From contig JAPFBE010000033.1 of assembly GCA_034336665.1 (NCBI GenBank), forward strand, positions 1,426,001-1,490,000: a stretch of DNA of 64,000 nt, read 5' to 3'. Source of the stretch: Luscinia megarhynchos (taxonomy: Eukaryota > Chordata > Aves > Passeriformes > Turdidae). Both the position numbers and the translations under genes were made by a program. A model generated the notes under the pieces. It was not told the origin of the DNA. It ran no database searches and saw only the letters and a list, made by a program, of their open reading frames with translations. Positions 30,819 to 43,934 of this stretch are shown here, one piece after another. How positions within the stretch are numbered: the stretch's first letter is position 1; every line of letters begins with the position of its first letter.

Positions 30819-31024
30819 TTCCTCTCCATTCCACTGCAGAGCTCAATTTGCCTTCACATGGAGGGGCATGCAGTGCACCTGGAACCGATTGCCCCAGAGA
30901 TGGAATCACAGTCATACCATCTGCCATGGACTGATTCAAATGGCACTAAGAAAGGGTGAGGCTCCAGAACATCTGCAATACATTGATGACATTATTGTGT
31001 GGGAAAACATGGCAGCAAAAGTGT
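30819..31024 (+). pseudogene. ERVL RT fragment (YIDD box)
   Basis: It reads QFAFTWRGMQCTWNRLPQ and LQYIDDIIVWENMA on the plus strand, aligning with the palm of ERVL-1 RT. It is only about 200 bp, wedged between two minus-strand LTRs. Confidence 0.75.
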
Positions 31025-31860
31025 TATGGCCACAGCTGGGAGGGGTGCTGTTGGCTCTCAGCAAGGCAGGGCAGGTGCGATGATTCCCTTGTGGCTTCAG
31101 GGGGCGCCGTGGTGCGAGCTCAGCTACCTCTCCGCATGGCGATGGCAACTCAGGCGGCAAGAAAGAGAGAAAAGGGGCTCCCTTTACAAACTCATAGGGA
31201 GCAGCTGATCTCAGTGCCACTCTGGGTGGCAAAATGGATGGTAGCAGGACCCTTGGAGTGGCAGAGGTGAGCGGAACCTGGGGGTGGTGAATCAAGGTGT
31301 AGCACTAAACCCAAAGCCATGGCAGAAGCAGTGGGGGGGGTGCAGGCGGATGCAGAGTGTTGGGCTAAAGTGCAGCAAAAAACCTGAAGCAGTAGCAGAA
31401 AAGAGCAGGAGATTGCTCCTTTGCACAGCTCACTGGCAATGGCTGGTCCCAAGGTCAGGCCACTGTGCAGTAGAAATAGCCTGGTGAGGGGAGGAGGCAC
31501 TCCCAGCTCCTGGGTCCCTGCACAGCACACAATGGCTAAGGGCTCCCAAGCAGCAGAGGAGCAGAGAAGTAAGTTGAAGAGCCCTAGTGACAGTGCTGAA
31601 GGAAAAAAAAACCAAAAGCCAAGAGGGAAAAAGGCACAAACCACAGGGCAACAGGATCTCAAATCAGATGCACTGTGCCGCATGGCCACTGAGTTGATCA
31701 CCCCCACTGGAAGAAAAACAGTCCCTGGCCCCCAACCCCTGCAGGATCCCAGGCTGCTGCTCACCCATTGTGATATTCCTGAGTCAGGGGAGGAAGTGAC
31801 CATTCCGGACACAAAAATAAAACCAAAAACGGTTATGGGATACAAACCATCCCCAAGACA
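31025..31860 (-). repeat. ERVL-type 3' LTR, truncated
   Basis: Plus-strand end CCCCAAGACA is followed by a polypurine tract on the minus strand (31861-31871, as at 6743). It matches 35840-36655. The distal part is missing at the left. Confidence 0.7.
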
Positions 31861-33041
31861 TTCCACCCCTTATCCCATAGCATTTGATTAATGCCCAAAT
31901 TAATACATTTTAAGTGCAAACACAAATATCTATACCTATAACTACATGCATACATGCATTACCCTAATTATATATATATATACATCTAGATCTACACACA
32001 GGCACATTGTGACAGATGGTTCACCCCAAAACAGGGTCACCTTGAGCCATGCATCATGTCTCTCCATACTTCTGCATCATCCACCAAATGCAACCAGGTC
32101 TCTGAGCAAAGACAACCCCATGAATGGGTTTGTCTTTGCTTGAGGCAGAACTAATACAGTTTTTCCTAGCATACCTGTCCTATGCATCACCGGAACCTTA
32201 TCTCCACCTGTTGTATGCAGGAGTTCATATTAGGCAGGGACAGCTTGGTTAGTGGAACCTCAAGTGTTAACTAACCAGATGGCCTTTGCTAAATGCAATT
32301 CTCAATTTTTTCAAGTCCCCCCCACCCAGTGCCTTCAAGGTAGTTTTAAGCAGTTTGTTGCACAGCTCAACTTTCCCAGCAGCTGGTGCATGATAAGGAA
32401 TATGGTACGTCCACTCAATGCCATGTTCCCTAGTTCAGGTGTTTATAAGGCTGTTCTTGAAATTAGTCCTGTTGTCAGACTCAATTCTCTCAGGGGTGCC
32501 ATGCCTCCACAGTACTTGCTTTTCAAGGCCCAGGATGATGTTATGGGCAGTAGCATGAGGCATAGGATGAATCTCCAACCATCCAGTGGTGGCTTCTATC
32601 ACTGTGAGCACATAATGCTTGCCTTGGTGGGTTTGAGGCAGTGTGATGTAGCCAATCTGCCAGGCCTCCCCATACTTATATTTGGACCACCTTCCCCCAT
32701 GCCACAGGGGCTTCACCTGCTTGGCCTGCTTGATCACAGCACACATCTCACAGTCATGGATAACCTGGAAGATACTGTCCATGGTTAAATCCACCCCTTG
32801 GTCATTTGCCCACTTATAGGTGGCATTTCTGTCCTGATGGCCTGAGGTATCACAGGCCCATAGAGCTAGGAACAACTCCCCCTTGTGTTGCCAATCCAAA
32901 TCTGTGACACCTCAATTATTGCAGCCTGATCTCCCTGTTCATTGTTGCAGTGCTCCTCATTAGCCCAACTCTTGGGCATGTGGGCATCCATGATGCCTTG
33001 GGTTTTAGCTTTTATATTTTTCAGAATCTCTGCTGCTTGAT
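31861..33041 (-). pseudogene. ERVL-3 integrase fragment attached to its 3' LTR
   Basis: The minus strand gives the end of RNase H (near 33035), the zinc-binding region (WACDTSGHQDRNATYKWANDQ, 32870-32800; CEMC near 32755) and the catalytic core start (ITLPQTHQGKHYVLTVIEAT). RIESDNRTNFKNS then holds the second catalytic Asp (near 32475), and a degraded C-terminal domain runs to about 32030. A 154-residue stretch is uninterrupted. Better preserved in the core than ERVL-1. It is cut at 33041 by LTR-I2. Confidence 0.8.
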
Positions 33042-34627
33042 GTGTGACTCTGAAACTTCATATTAGGTGTTAGTAAGTTCTCTTCACTGGGTAGTTAGAT
33101 CAAATAGTCCCTTCCCAGTTAGAGAATCAAGGACAGCCATTATCCAAAAAGCATAAACAATGGAGAAGGTGTGCTGGTTGCACATGGATTGGTGGGGGGC
33201 GGAGCCGCCGGGGGGAATGGAGGGGTTGTCCTGTCTCTGGGGGCTTCCCCTGTGAGCTGCGGGAACCAATCAGAGAGCTAATTTAGTAGTGGACAGCTCA
33301 GGAAACCAATTAAAAGTTATTTTGCTTTCACAAATCACATTGTATTAAATTAACTTGCTCTCTTTCGGCTTCCGGCTCCCGGGAGGTGAGGTGGCTTTGG
33401 CTGGGGCTCCTGGCCCGGCCCGGCCTTCACATGGCGTGGCTGAGCGGGGGGGATCGGGGAGCCACCAAAGGCTCTCCCTTCCCCCTCCCCTCCCCGATCT
33501 GAGAAGAGAGGCCCCAGAGGATGCACGTGGCTCAGAGTTTTTCCAGCAACAGCCTGGCCTGGCTTCTTCATGATCTGGATATAATTTTATATCTTTTTAA
33601 TGCCTGGATAAGATCTTCGATCTCCTGAGCTCCCCTGAATGAGAAGAGATAGAGCGTGGAGTCTACAGAGGTCAGCAGAATGAAGATGGAATTCCTGATG
33701 GGAAGAGATTGAAAAGATGCAACTGATAAGTAGCTGAAAACCTTTTTTGTGGGAGCTATGAGGGGATTGTGACTTCACTAAAATTCCTTTAAATTGTGAA
33801 ATATACTTGGGGAGGTTTGGGGTGCTTTAGAAGAAGACTTTTTGCCTCAGGGAAATTGAGATCTCTGTTTTGGGACTGGAATATGAACAGAGACATTTGA
33901 TAGAGGAGGAGATGAAGAGAATTTTGTTTTTCAGCAGCCTGCCTTTAAAAGTGGTACCCCATGTGTGCATCGTAACCCATAACACAGCCCTGGAGGGACT
34001 GTGTAAATGGGAGGAAATTCATGGTTCTGTAGGTCCGGGTGGATGCAGACTGTGAAGATGAAGACACCCCCTAAGCCTAAACCAAAAAAGGAACTTTTCT
34101 CTCTAAAGTGAACTGAAATGATTATTTGGGTGGATAACTGACTGAAGTGTTCTCTGTATGTTGTTGTTAAGGAATGTGGAATGAAGGAAAGGGGAGGAGG
34201 GAACAATCTAGGAATCTTATTCTGAATTCTTTTTTGTGTTATTAATAAATTTCTTTTTATACCCTTTTAAGTTTTGAGCCTGCTTTGTCTCTACTCCTAA
34301 ATCCTATCTCTAAAAGAAATTAAATATATTAAAATTGGCCAACCCAAGTCACACCGTGACAGAAGGGAAGGAGGCAAGCCAGGGGGTAAAGACTTCATAA
34401 CCTGGAGCTGTGGTTGAACAATTGATCCCAATACATAGATGAACCAAAACTTATAGAAGTGTAAACACTCATGACTGATATCCATCTTGAATTCAACCTG
34501 GGTGCAGCCCGGGCCAGGCTCTTGTACTGCCCAAGGTGTATCCTTTTAAGGCCTTTCAATACATACCTATTTTATTCCTTTTTCACTCTGTCTAGTCTCT
34601 GTTCCAGATCATCCTTTCTTGGCATCA
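33042..34627 (+). repeat. LTR-I2, containing LTR-A2, with leader downstream
   Basis: The parts outside LTR-A2 (33042-33169, 34362-34627) align with the solo LTR at 19721-20150, including CCTTTTAAGGCCTTTCAAT. It ends GGCATCA; CTGGTGACC follows and may be a primer site, so this may be a 5' LTR. Confidence 0.65.
33170..34361 (+). repeat. LTR-A2 solo LTR
   Basis: TGTGCTGG to CGTGACA; GAAGG is duplicated at 33165-33169 and 34362-34366. AATAAA lies near 34241. Same family as 21096, 57449 and 61110. Confidence 0.9.
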
Positions 34628-35289
34628 GTTCTGGTGACCATGAAGGGACAGCAAGGCATCTGGAAAACCCTTGGACTGGATGAACACCCGGCTCCTGCAC
34701 TTCCACCCCTGCCAGCACTCCCAGGGGGCCCCAGCTGCCGTCCAGAAGGTATCAGAGCCCAAGAACCCCCAGGACTGGTACAGAGACTCGTGAGTAACTG
34801 GATAAAAGTGGTATTCTGCTTTAGCATCTAAGGTGTCAAGAGATCTCTTGAAATTTTGTTTAGTTGTTGCAGCACAAGCTTGACTTGTGCTGCACTTGCC
34901 TTGGAAACCCAGCTCGGTACCATGGGCTGGCCCCTGGGTGGATATATAGTAAGTATGAACTTGTAGGCTGTCATGCATCAAACTGAAAAAGAAGTTGAGA
35001 GTACTGCTATTCTGCAGAACTATTGGTCCTAACATAGGCCTCAGGGAAATAGAGGACAGTAATTGGGAGTGGTAACATGCAAACCTGGGACTGGACATTG
35101 CCAGAAAGTGGAATAATTGGAGAATTTTTGTTGTTGTGATGTGATGAAAGAAAAAGAGGGGGAGTGTGTCTGTAAATTCTTCACCTTTGTTGGTGGATAA
35201 TGACTTTGGTGTGAGGAATTCTTTTTTTTAATGTAAATGAAAGATGTATCATGAATGTATATTTTAAAGTTAATTCTTAAATATGTGTT
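34628..35289 (+). other. Probable ERV leader/internal remnant
   Basis: Follows LTR-I2. No conserved retroviral protein is readable. Confidence 0.35.
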
Positions 35290-35625
35290 TCACAGAGGCA
35301 AGAGGAAAAATGTATTTGGCTTATATGGCAAATTTTGCTGGCAGAGGAGGCTGCAGGACTGGCTTGTGTGAGGATATCAGAGCCCATTCCAGCCAATTCT
35401 GCAACAGCTCCACCACTGGCCAAAGCTGAGCTAATCACCAATACTAGTGGCACTGTCATGATATATTTAAGAAAATGTAAAAAATACAGTGAAGCAGCTG
35501 TGAGAGAGTGAGAATATATGTGAGGAAAAAACCCTGCAAACACCAAGGTCAGTGAAGAAGGAAGGGGAGGAGGTGCTCCAGGTACCAGAGCAGATTCCCC
35601 TGCAGCCCGTGGAGGAAGTGGGGAA
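35290..35625 (+). repeat. Fragment of the avian ERVL-type LTR-K
   Basis: Aligns with 39930-40160 (CACCAAGGTCAGTG, GAGGAGGTGCTCCAGG, ATTCCCCTGCAGCCCGTGG). Cut by the next LTR at 35625. Confidence 0.7.
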
Positions 35626-36655
35626 CCTTCCTTTGAATGGAAAATGTAACCCACTTTCCTCAGAATTATTATAACTTTGAAATTACCTGGCTCTCAAGCA
35701 AAGATATGGGAAAAGGAATAACAGTTATTTACTAGTATATATATGTATAACCAGACAAAAAAACAATGCAGCAACAACAAAAACAGAAATCCAATAACGG
35801 CTTTCTCTTGGCTGCCAAGCACTTTCCCCTTTGGTGTAATTATGGTCACAGCCGGCAGGGGTGCTGTTGGCTCCCAGCCAGGTAGGGCAGGTGTGATGAC
35901 TCCCCTCCCTCCACATGGGTAATGGCAGGAGAGATGGCGGAAGAAATAAAAAACGAGTTTCCTTTTCAAACTTGCAAGGGCCAGCCAGTCCTGGTGCCCC
36001 TCCGGATGGCAAAATGAGCTCTAGCAGGAACCTTGGAGCAGCCACCTGGAGGCGAGCACACCCTGGGGGGGGGCAAACAAAATGTAGCAGAAATTCTGCA
36101 GCCATAGCAGGAGCCGCGAGGGTCGGGCAGATGTGGGGTATCGAGATAAAGTGTAGCAAGAAGCCCTGAATTAGTGGCAGAAAACAGGGGGGCTGGACAT
36201 GGAATCGCTCCCCTGGATAGGTCACCAGCGATGGCTGGTCCCAGGATCAGGCCTCACAGAGGTAGCAGCCATGACGGGGGATGGCAGGCTCCTGGTGCAG
36301 CACTCAATGACTCTGAGCTCCCAAGCACGCAGGGAAGCAGAGAAGGAAGCAGGCAAGCCCAGTCACAGTGCCGAAGGAAAAGAAGAAAAGAAACCAGCAA
36401 AAACCACAAGGCAACAGTATCTCCAGTCAGAGGCACTATGCTGTGTGGCCACTAAGACGATCATCCCACTGAAAGGAAACCACAGCCCTTCACCCCCCCA
36501 GCCCTCACAGGATCCCGGGCTGGCTTTCACCCATTGCGATACTCCTGGAGCCAGGAAGGCCGGGGGGGGGGGAGGGGGGGGCAATGACCAATTCAGGATA
36601 CAAAACAAAAACAAATAAAAAAATGGCTATGGGATAAAAACCATGCACAAGACAA
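35626..36655 (-). repeat. ERVL-type LTR, minus strand, 3' end trimmed
   Basis: The right part matches 31025-31860 and the left part resembles the start of LTR-B1 (AGGAATAACAG, TACTAATATATATAAC). The plus-strand end is GCACAAGACA. Confidence 0.7.
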
Positions 36656-37140
36656 CTGCTTACCAGGGTTGTCCCACAAGTAAGAACTGTGGTGGGTCTT
36701 TTATCTTGTCTGGCTGCTAGGTGTCAACCAAACAGCTCACTTACTCCCCCCTCAGCAGGACAGGGGAAGCAAAGAACATGAAAAAGCTCATGGGTCGAGA
36801 TAAGGACAGGAGGACAGGAAGGTCATTCACCAATTGCCATCATGGGCAAAACAGACTTGACTTGGGAAATATGACTCTAATTATTGCCAGTTAAAAAAAA
36901 GAAACAAAACCCCCAAAATCCCCACCTTCCCCTTTCTTCCCAGGCACAGCTTGACTCTTGCCTCTTCGACCTCCTTGTCATGGTTAAAGCATAGATGGAA
37001 ATTAAGCCCCACACAGTCACTCTCCTCCACTCACTCCCTCAGGGGGAGAGAGAAAAAAAGTGGAGATTCCAAGTTGAGCTAAGAACAATTTACTAGAAAC
37101 AACAATGAGATAAGAAAACAAACAGTAACAGCTTGTTGGA
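36656..37140 (-). repeat. LTR-derived block, minus strand
   Basis: The AAGTGGAGATTCCAAGTTGAGCT region and the adjoining A-rich tract look like the R-U5 part of an avian ERVL LTR in reverse. Boundaries are not determined. Confidence 0.4.
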
Positions 37141-37144
37141 TCCC

Positions 37145-37820
37145 GGAAACCAGGATTTATAGCTTTCTGTGCTTTCAGGCACAGACCTCCTGGAGAACAC
37201 TGCTTTTAATCTGAGGCCTTGGAGACAGCTTCTAAATGAGGGATGAAATAAAAATCACAAGTGTCTAGTGAATTAGAAGTGTGTGCTTTCACAGGGTGAT
37301 GGGTCTTAAATTTGAGGTTTTTATAGTATAGTGATAGGTATGGGACAAGATGGAGATTTTTGGGTGTTATCTTTTTCTTTGTTCATCTTTCTTCTTCTTC
37401 CTTCTTCTTCATGGGTTTCAGGTATAAGTTTCTGGCTGGTCAGCCAGCGTCACTCTAAGGGTCATGGGAATCCAGTTATTGGGTCAAAAGTATAAATAAT
37501 ATAGGTGTAGTATAAATAATATAGGTGTTAATTTGTTGGCCGCTAGGAGGGTCCATGGAGATCTGATGCTCCGATCCAGGAAGCTGCCAACCTTTCCAGA
37601 GAGAGGGTCCCGCAAAGGACTGCCTTCTAAGGGGGTCTTCTGGCAGGTCTCCTAGCCGCCGGATAAACCTCAGCAAGTGGTGGCCTGTGGCCATAAGTGA
37701 TCAGCTCTGATCAGTGACTTCTGCTCAGCGATTTCAGCTCTGCTTGCGAGGCTATCCCAGGCCGACTCAGGGACAGAGACAGAAGTGTCATATGAGGATT
37801 CCAGAGATTCCTTTATTATC
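37145..37820 (+). repeat. Class II LTR related to the ERV-K1 LTR
   Basis: It shares GATGGAGATTTTTGGGTGT followed by a CTT-rich tract with 13035-13080, and has AGTATAAATA near 37488. Solo or truncated; ends are approximate. Confidence 0.55.
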
Positions 37821-39239
37821 CAGCAGCTCTGTGAAGGGAGCCAGGGATGACAGCTCCCTGGAGAACTGGGGGAGAAACTGGGGTTTTTATGGGGAAAAGC
37901 AAGGGTGGTACCAAGGGGGAAAGACCAATGGGTTACAAAGGATTGACATGGGTACTAGAGCATGGTGGGATCACTGAAGCCTATGGGGATAGCTCACCAT
38001 GATAAGATGTGCCAACCTAAGGACCATCCTTTCAGGAATGCTGATATAAGCTAATCACAGCCCATTCAAGGGACATTCTATTGAAGGGACATCCCTCCAG
38101 GGCAAGGCTGCAGGCAGTGCAGTGGCTGAAGTAACTGCATTTGAGGCCATTTCCCCCCACTTCTAGCAAGAAGCTTGAAGTGCTGTTTTATGCTCTGTAC
38201 TTTCTGATAAGATATAATAAACATCCAAGCCCGAACAGGAGAAAAACTGCTTCAGTCGTGTTTTTGTTAATCCTGGCTCTGAGCGCAAACAGACTAGACT
38301 GATGACAAAACACTAATTAAGAATTAAGTGGGACAAAGCCCCTGCGCCCTTGGCACATAATGCTAATAACAACAATGTATGAAAGAGGGTGATTGCATGC
38401 AAAAAATGCTCAGAGTCTGACCCAATGCGACATAACTGCAACCAGAGCCACCCCACTGCTCCATTCACCACTTGCTCTGCTGGAAAAAGAAACAAAATTG
38501 TGACGATTCCCACATGTGGCACCTTTTTCTTCCACCCAAAGCCTTGCTGCCCCCTTCCCAGAAGTGAGTCCCTTACTTCCACCACCCCCCCAATGATGAT
38601 GTGAATGGTATAGAATAACAACCTAGACACAGCCACCCAGCTCGAGGCTCTGCACCCTCTTGGCTACTGCCTCCCACTGGGGAACAGGCTGGGGAGTGAG
38701 TAAGAAGTTTGGAGGGGACACTGAAAGAAATAAAGAAAACTACTAGCTTAGTGTAACTTACTTAGCACTAGTAACTAGATGGGCTGAAGCCTCAGGCTGC
38801 AAGCTGTGAACTTACACCAAGACACACTGAACTTTTACCTACTTAAGTAAAAGGAGGCCCCAGAGCCAGTTTGGGCCAGAAGATAAAGAAGTGAGGAAGG
38901 CGACTAGCCCTATCAGCATGAGATGCAACCTTAGAGGTAAGAGAAGAAATGGGTTCACCTAGAGACAACGAAGAGACCTAACGAAGAACAAGACTACCCC
39001 ATACCATAATATTAGTATTTGACCGAACTGTCACGTGAGGGATGGGGAACTTAGATTGTAAGGTTATAATTGCCCTGGGATTTCTTTGTTCAAGATCCCT
39101 CTCCTGAGGCACCCAGCTCAAGCTGTATCTTACCACTGCACAAAATAATCTAATTTGCTAGATTCCGCCTGGGACGCTGCTTGGGGAAACCTAGGGTAAA
39201 AACAAAAGGGAAAATGTCTGTGTGAGTGTGTGTGTCTGG
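37821..39239. repeat. Composite of LTR-derived pieces
   Basis: AATAAA-type signals occur on both strands (minus near 37812, plus near 38215). The block 38520-38730 looks like an avian ERVL LTR in reverse. No coding region is recognised and I cannot set element limits by eye. Confidence 0.35.
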
Positions 39240-39755
39240 AGTCAACACAGGGTACCCATTGGTTCAGTGGAGCCATCCATCATGAATGGACTGCAAAGTC
39301 TTAGTGGTTGAAGTCTCAGGTGGTATGAATGTAACTCCTCGACTGAGTGTGAGATGAGACCAATTTCCCTAACAGACACAGATAGGACAGCTGACCTGAA
39401 CTGGCCTAAGGGATATTGTATTCCTTTCCATTCCATTCCATATAATGTCATACTCAGCAATAGAATTCAAGGGAAGGGATGAAAGTTTCTTTATTTGGGG
39501 GGGGGAGAGGGAGGTAGCTGTTGTTCAGACACTGGCTAAACATCAGTCTGCTTCTGGGAGGTGATGAGTAATTACCTTTGCATCACTTGTTCTGGTTTTC
39601 TTTTCTTCATCTTTCTCAAACCCTGAGTTCTCTTGCTTTTGCTCTTCCTATTTTCTCTGGTCCTGCCTTTTTTTCAGATGGGGGTGGGAATGGGGTGGCA
39701 TTTGAGAAAGTAGCTGTGTGGTGCCTAAGCTGCTGGTGAGGGGTAAACTACAACA
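39240..39755 (+). repeat. Avian ERVL-type LTR, plus strand
   Basis: GGTAGCTGTTGTTCAGACACTGGCT, then TTTGCATCACTTGTTCTG and an end GGGTAAACTACAACA, fit the common bird ERVL LTR pattern. The start is approximate. Confidence 0.6.
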
Positions 39756-39875
39756 TTATTTTCACACACAGTTTTAGGAAATATGTAATGGTGTCAATTT
39801 AAAATATATATATACTGTATTGGTTTTGCATAGCCTGTTTTTTGATAGCAGGGGGGACACAGAGAGATGATTGAG
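39756..39875. other. Short unassigned gap between LTRs
   Basis: AT-rich, nothing recognised. Confidence 0.3.
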
Positions 39876-40889
39876 AAGCTGCTGGAAGCTTCTACCATGT
39901 CCAGCAGAGCCAATCCCTGATGGCTCTGAAGATGGACATGCTGCTGGCCAAATCTGGGACAATTAGAGAGGTTGGTAATGCCTCTGTGATGACATATTTA
40001 AGTAGAAAATCAAAACAAAGTCACACAGTTTTTCTTCTAGTCAAAGAAGAGGAGGAGGTGAGAACATGTCAGGGAAAACTATATGGCAACACCAAGGTCA
40101 GTGGAGAAGGAGGGGGAGGAGGTGCTCCAGGCACTGGAGCCGAGATTCCTCTGCAGGCCGTGGTGAAGATCATGGTGAGGCAGCTGTACCCCTGTAGCCC
40201 ATGGGTCCACAGGGGATGCAGAGATCCACCTGCAGCCCAAAGGGGAGGTGCCCAAGCTGGAGCGGGTGAATGCCTGGAGAAGGCTGTGGTCCAGTGGAAG
40301 ACCTGGTGGAGAGAGGGGCCCTGCTTCTAGGCTGGAGCAGCCTGTCCTTGAAGGACTGCACCCCATGGAAAGAGAGACCCACGTCGCAGCAGTTTTGGGA
40401 GGACTGTGTGCCCATGGGGGGAATTAATATTGCCGCAAGTGCGGTAGGACTGCTGCTTGTGAGAGTGGACCCACGCTGGAGAAGTTCATGGAGAACTGTG
40501 ATCCATGGGATGGACCCCATGGTCTCACAGGGGAACTAGTCCTCTCCCAGAGGAGCAGAAGAAAATCTCAGTGATGAATTGATCAAAACACCCATGCCCA
40601 GTCTCCCTGGTGCTGTCAGTGGGAAGGAGGGAGGGGCTGGGGGAAAAAGGTGTTTTAAGGGCTTATTGTAATTCTCATTATCCTCCTCTGAATTTGTTAG
40701 CAGTAAATTCATTTTATAACTTTAATTTGAGCCTGTTTTGCCCTTGAAATTTTTTATCCCAGTCCTTATCTTAATCATGAACACTTTGTTAATTTTTTTT
40801 CCCCTTCTCCACTGCCCAGCTGTAACAGAGGATGGTGAGCAAGCAACTCTCGTGGGTGCCTGGCCTTGGGCCAATGTCGAACCACAACA
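39876..40889 (+). repeat. LTR-K solo LTR (avian ERVL family)
   Basis: It has the family's internal run of imperfect CACGCTGGAGAAGTTC-type repeats (40300-40510), then GAGCCTGTTTTGCCC near 40728 and the end CGAACCACAACA. The left end is approximate. Confidence 0.7.
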
Positions 40890-41139
40890 TATACCTAAAT
40901 GCAATTTTACCTACAGTCAGTTTTATCAATGCATTTTATATGCAGCAGATAAACAGCCAACCATATCTGTCATCCAAATTTCATTTTTACAGTGTTCTAT
41001 TGCTTGAATACAAAGTTATTTTCTGAGGAGAGTCTATTGGTAGCTTGTATATTTTAAAAACTTATTTTTCAGGTTTAAAAAAAACATTCATGGTAGCCTT
41101 ACATTACACACAAGCCAAACCAATATATACGTTATAAAA
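40890..41139. other. Intergenic sequence downstream of RASA1
   Basis: AT-rich and apparently single-copy within the window. Confidence 0.4.
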
Positions 41140-41897
41140 TTTAATGGATGCATGCATGTCTGATACATTGATAATAAATTTATCAAATTCCAATTGTTCA
41201 CTTTTATAAACATTTTATAAAAGCATTGTGATTTACTTGGATGAATACACAGTCCTTGATGGAAGAATTCTTTAGACTGAATCTGTGGCACATTAAAGCT
41301 GACAAGATCCATTCTGCATATTCTTTGGCCATGATTCCAGCAAGAGAAACAGTATGGTATAAAAAGTATACAGGAAAGATTGTTCTTACCATAACCGTCA
41401 AACTCAGGAAATTGTAAATACATGTTTAAGTGGTTGAAAAAGACAGTCATAATAATTGTAACCACTCAGAAATTACAGTAAGAAATGTTATGCAGTTACA
41501 TGCAGCTGTCAAAAAAATGCATATCTTTCCTTGCCAGTTGGTAATTCTTTTCCAACAACACAGAAAAACTTCGGCATTTGCCAGCATTGAAAACAATTTT
41601 CAAAGTTCATGACAGTCATAGCATTTTCTTTGTAAAAGGTAAACTGTACACCAAGGCTCAGAGGCTGTAAAAACTGATTCCAAGTGGAAAAAAGTGCAAA
41701 TATCCTCCACAGATAGCTTAAAGAGCGTCTGGTTCAATAATTTGCTAACAGAACCTTTGTTTTCTTTTTTGCATAGTTCACACATCACTGGGAATGCGAC
41801 AGGGCGCGCTATTTTTGGTAAGAGCAAAAAATGTGATACCTGTGTGAGTTGCCATGTTAGACATGCTGGATCCATGCAGAATTCAGGTAGAAGGCTG
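41140..41897 (-). other. RASA1: Probable RASA1 3' UTR
   Basis: It lies after the RASA1 stop codon. An ATTAAA on the minus strand (41145-41140) could be the polyadenylation signal. The true transcript end needs RNA data. Confidence 0.4.
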
Positions 41898-41981
41898 CTA
41901 CCTGATGTTATTAGACAGTGAATACTGATGTTGTTTTTGTTGAAGCAGTTCTGTAATAGCCAACAGCTTCTTAAGAACATG
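41898..41981 (-). CDS. RASA1: RASA1 last coding exon
   Basis: RASA1 (p120 RasGAP) accelerates GTP hydrolysis by Ras; this exon encodes the extreme C-terminus after the GAP domain. It encodes 27 residues and a TAG (41900-41898), including HVLKKLLAITELLQQKQ, which agrees with vertebrate RASA1. The acceptor is a polypyrimidine tract ending in CTACAG, just above 41981. The exon joins the one at 48057-48191 in phase 0. The last residues (SLSNNIR) are less conserved. There are no stops or frameshifts, so the exon appears functional. Confidence 0.9.
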   Translation of the reverse strand, partial: HVLKKLLAITELLQQKQHQYSLSNNIR

Positions 41982-43934
41982 CTGTAGAAAAAAATACAAA
42001 AAAACAAACAACAAAAAACCCCAGTACAACCCTACATTAGCAACTAGAAAAAAACAACACCCATCTTGCTCGAGAAGCATCTTCAACATTAACCTACCAG
42101 ACTTAGAGTTAAGTAGTTTAAAATATATTTAAATCCACATCCCCCACACCCCCTCCCCCCAGCTCCAGTTTCACAGTCACAAAGACATTACTTCAAAAGG
42201 CAACTGTAAAACAGCAATATGCAATTTATCTGCAGCCATGGAAACCCATTAAGTCTTGCCAACTTAACCTGAGAGTTTGAAAATGAATCAGTTCTATCTG
42301 TTAAAAACAATCCGTAAACCAAAAATCTGTTCTTGCGTATTTTCCCCATGTGAAAGTGCAGAACTGGGCCAAGAACATGAAAAAAACTCTGGTGGGAAAA
42401 AAAAAGGTGATAATAAAATTCATTTCTGCACAAGCAGAAGCACCCTCTAACTTTCTGAAAACCTGATCATTAAACTTGAACAACTACAGCTGAATATACA
42501 AAACAGTCTGAAAAATTGTATTGCTAATGCACTGTCAGGAGTTCAATAATTTTTTCATTATAGTAGAACTGTGTTCAACTACAACAGGTTGATGATGAAC
42601 ATTTGGGCACTTATAGGTGAAAAAAAGAAAAAAGATTCAAGGGTTTTTTTATGGAAACCCATGAAGAGAAATTACTCATCTGAAGTAGAAATATAAATGC
42701 ATTGAGAAAACAGTGTCACATTTATGACCATTAGGTGCTACAGATGCAGGCTGTGTGAAAGAAATTATATCCCTTATCTGTAAGCAATACATATTTATTA
42801 CTGAAAACTTTTACTATCCTGACTTGCCAGTCTAGCCATCATCTTTGCTTTGTCAAGACTAGAAGTACCTGTGAATTATGAATTTGAACATGATTGATTT
42901 TTTTCCTCTCATATGCCACTGAAGAGGCAAATTGTAGTAGTTAATAAACTAGATTAGTTTTTAATGGCTATAATGTAGCATTATCTCATTTTTAATTCCT
43001 TGAGCTTTCTTCTGCTAAAGCTAATTGAATACAAATATATTTTCACCATTCGCAAAATTGCCATAAGTGTTCCCAGTAATACCCTTATTAAAAAAAACCA
43101 TTACTGACAAAAAATACATTATCTGAGTAAAATCTGCTGAGATTAAATATAGTTTTTTCATCTATTTGGGTTTAAATCAAGGCCTTGAAAGTGTCAGGAT
43201 ATAGGAAGCTCAGTCTTCAAACCATGACAATGATAAGAAATCTGATTACAAGAAGTTATTTTAAAGCAATTAAATTAAGAGCTATTTTTAAAACTACCTT
43301 TTCAACATTAATCATTAAATAGTTTGAGCTGATACTGATTAAATTTAAGGAAGACCATCTCTAAACCAAAAGGCTTTCTATAGTACAACTGCCCCTGTCC
43401 CCAAATCATTAACATTAAAAAGGGAACAGTACTTAAATTATGTCCTGCACAGCACAGTATACTAGTCAAGCATACCAAAACATATTACTATGCAATAAGT
43501 AGGTTTGGCAAGTTGAAGTTCATCATAATTAGTAGACCATAGGCAAGTATATTACTTTTTGACATAATGCATGAAGTCATGCAGATTTTTTCCTCTTAAA
43601 AATAAGTTTTCATAAAAGCTGTACACAAGTTTAATATTTGGAACAGAACACTCATTTATAGCATTTTCTGGAGAAGTTTGCCATGACTGTTTGCAAATGT
43701 AATAAATTAGGAAGCAAAAATGAAGTAGTTCTAGAAAGCAAAGGAAAGTAAATTTAGCTGTTTAGTTCTCAATTACATGAGCTAGATCCTAAAACTAGAG
43801 ATGGCCAGGAGACAGAAATTTCTTGAGTTTAGGTTTCCTTCCTCTAAAAAGTAAAAACTTCACCTGGAAACTAAAGAAAAAAAACCCACGAAAAACCAAA
43901 ACAACAAAAACCAAAAAACAAAAAATTAAAACCA

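Noticed and set aside
40300..40510. CRISPR-like spaced repeats
   Set aside because: Imperfect repeats inside an avian ERVL LTR in a vertebrate sequence.
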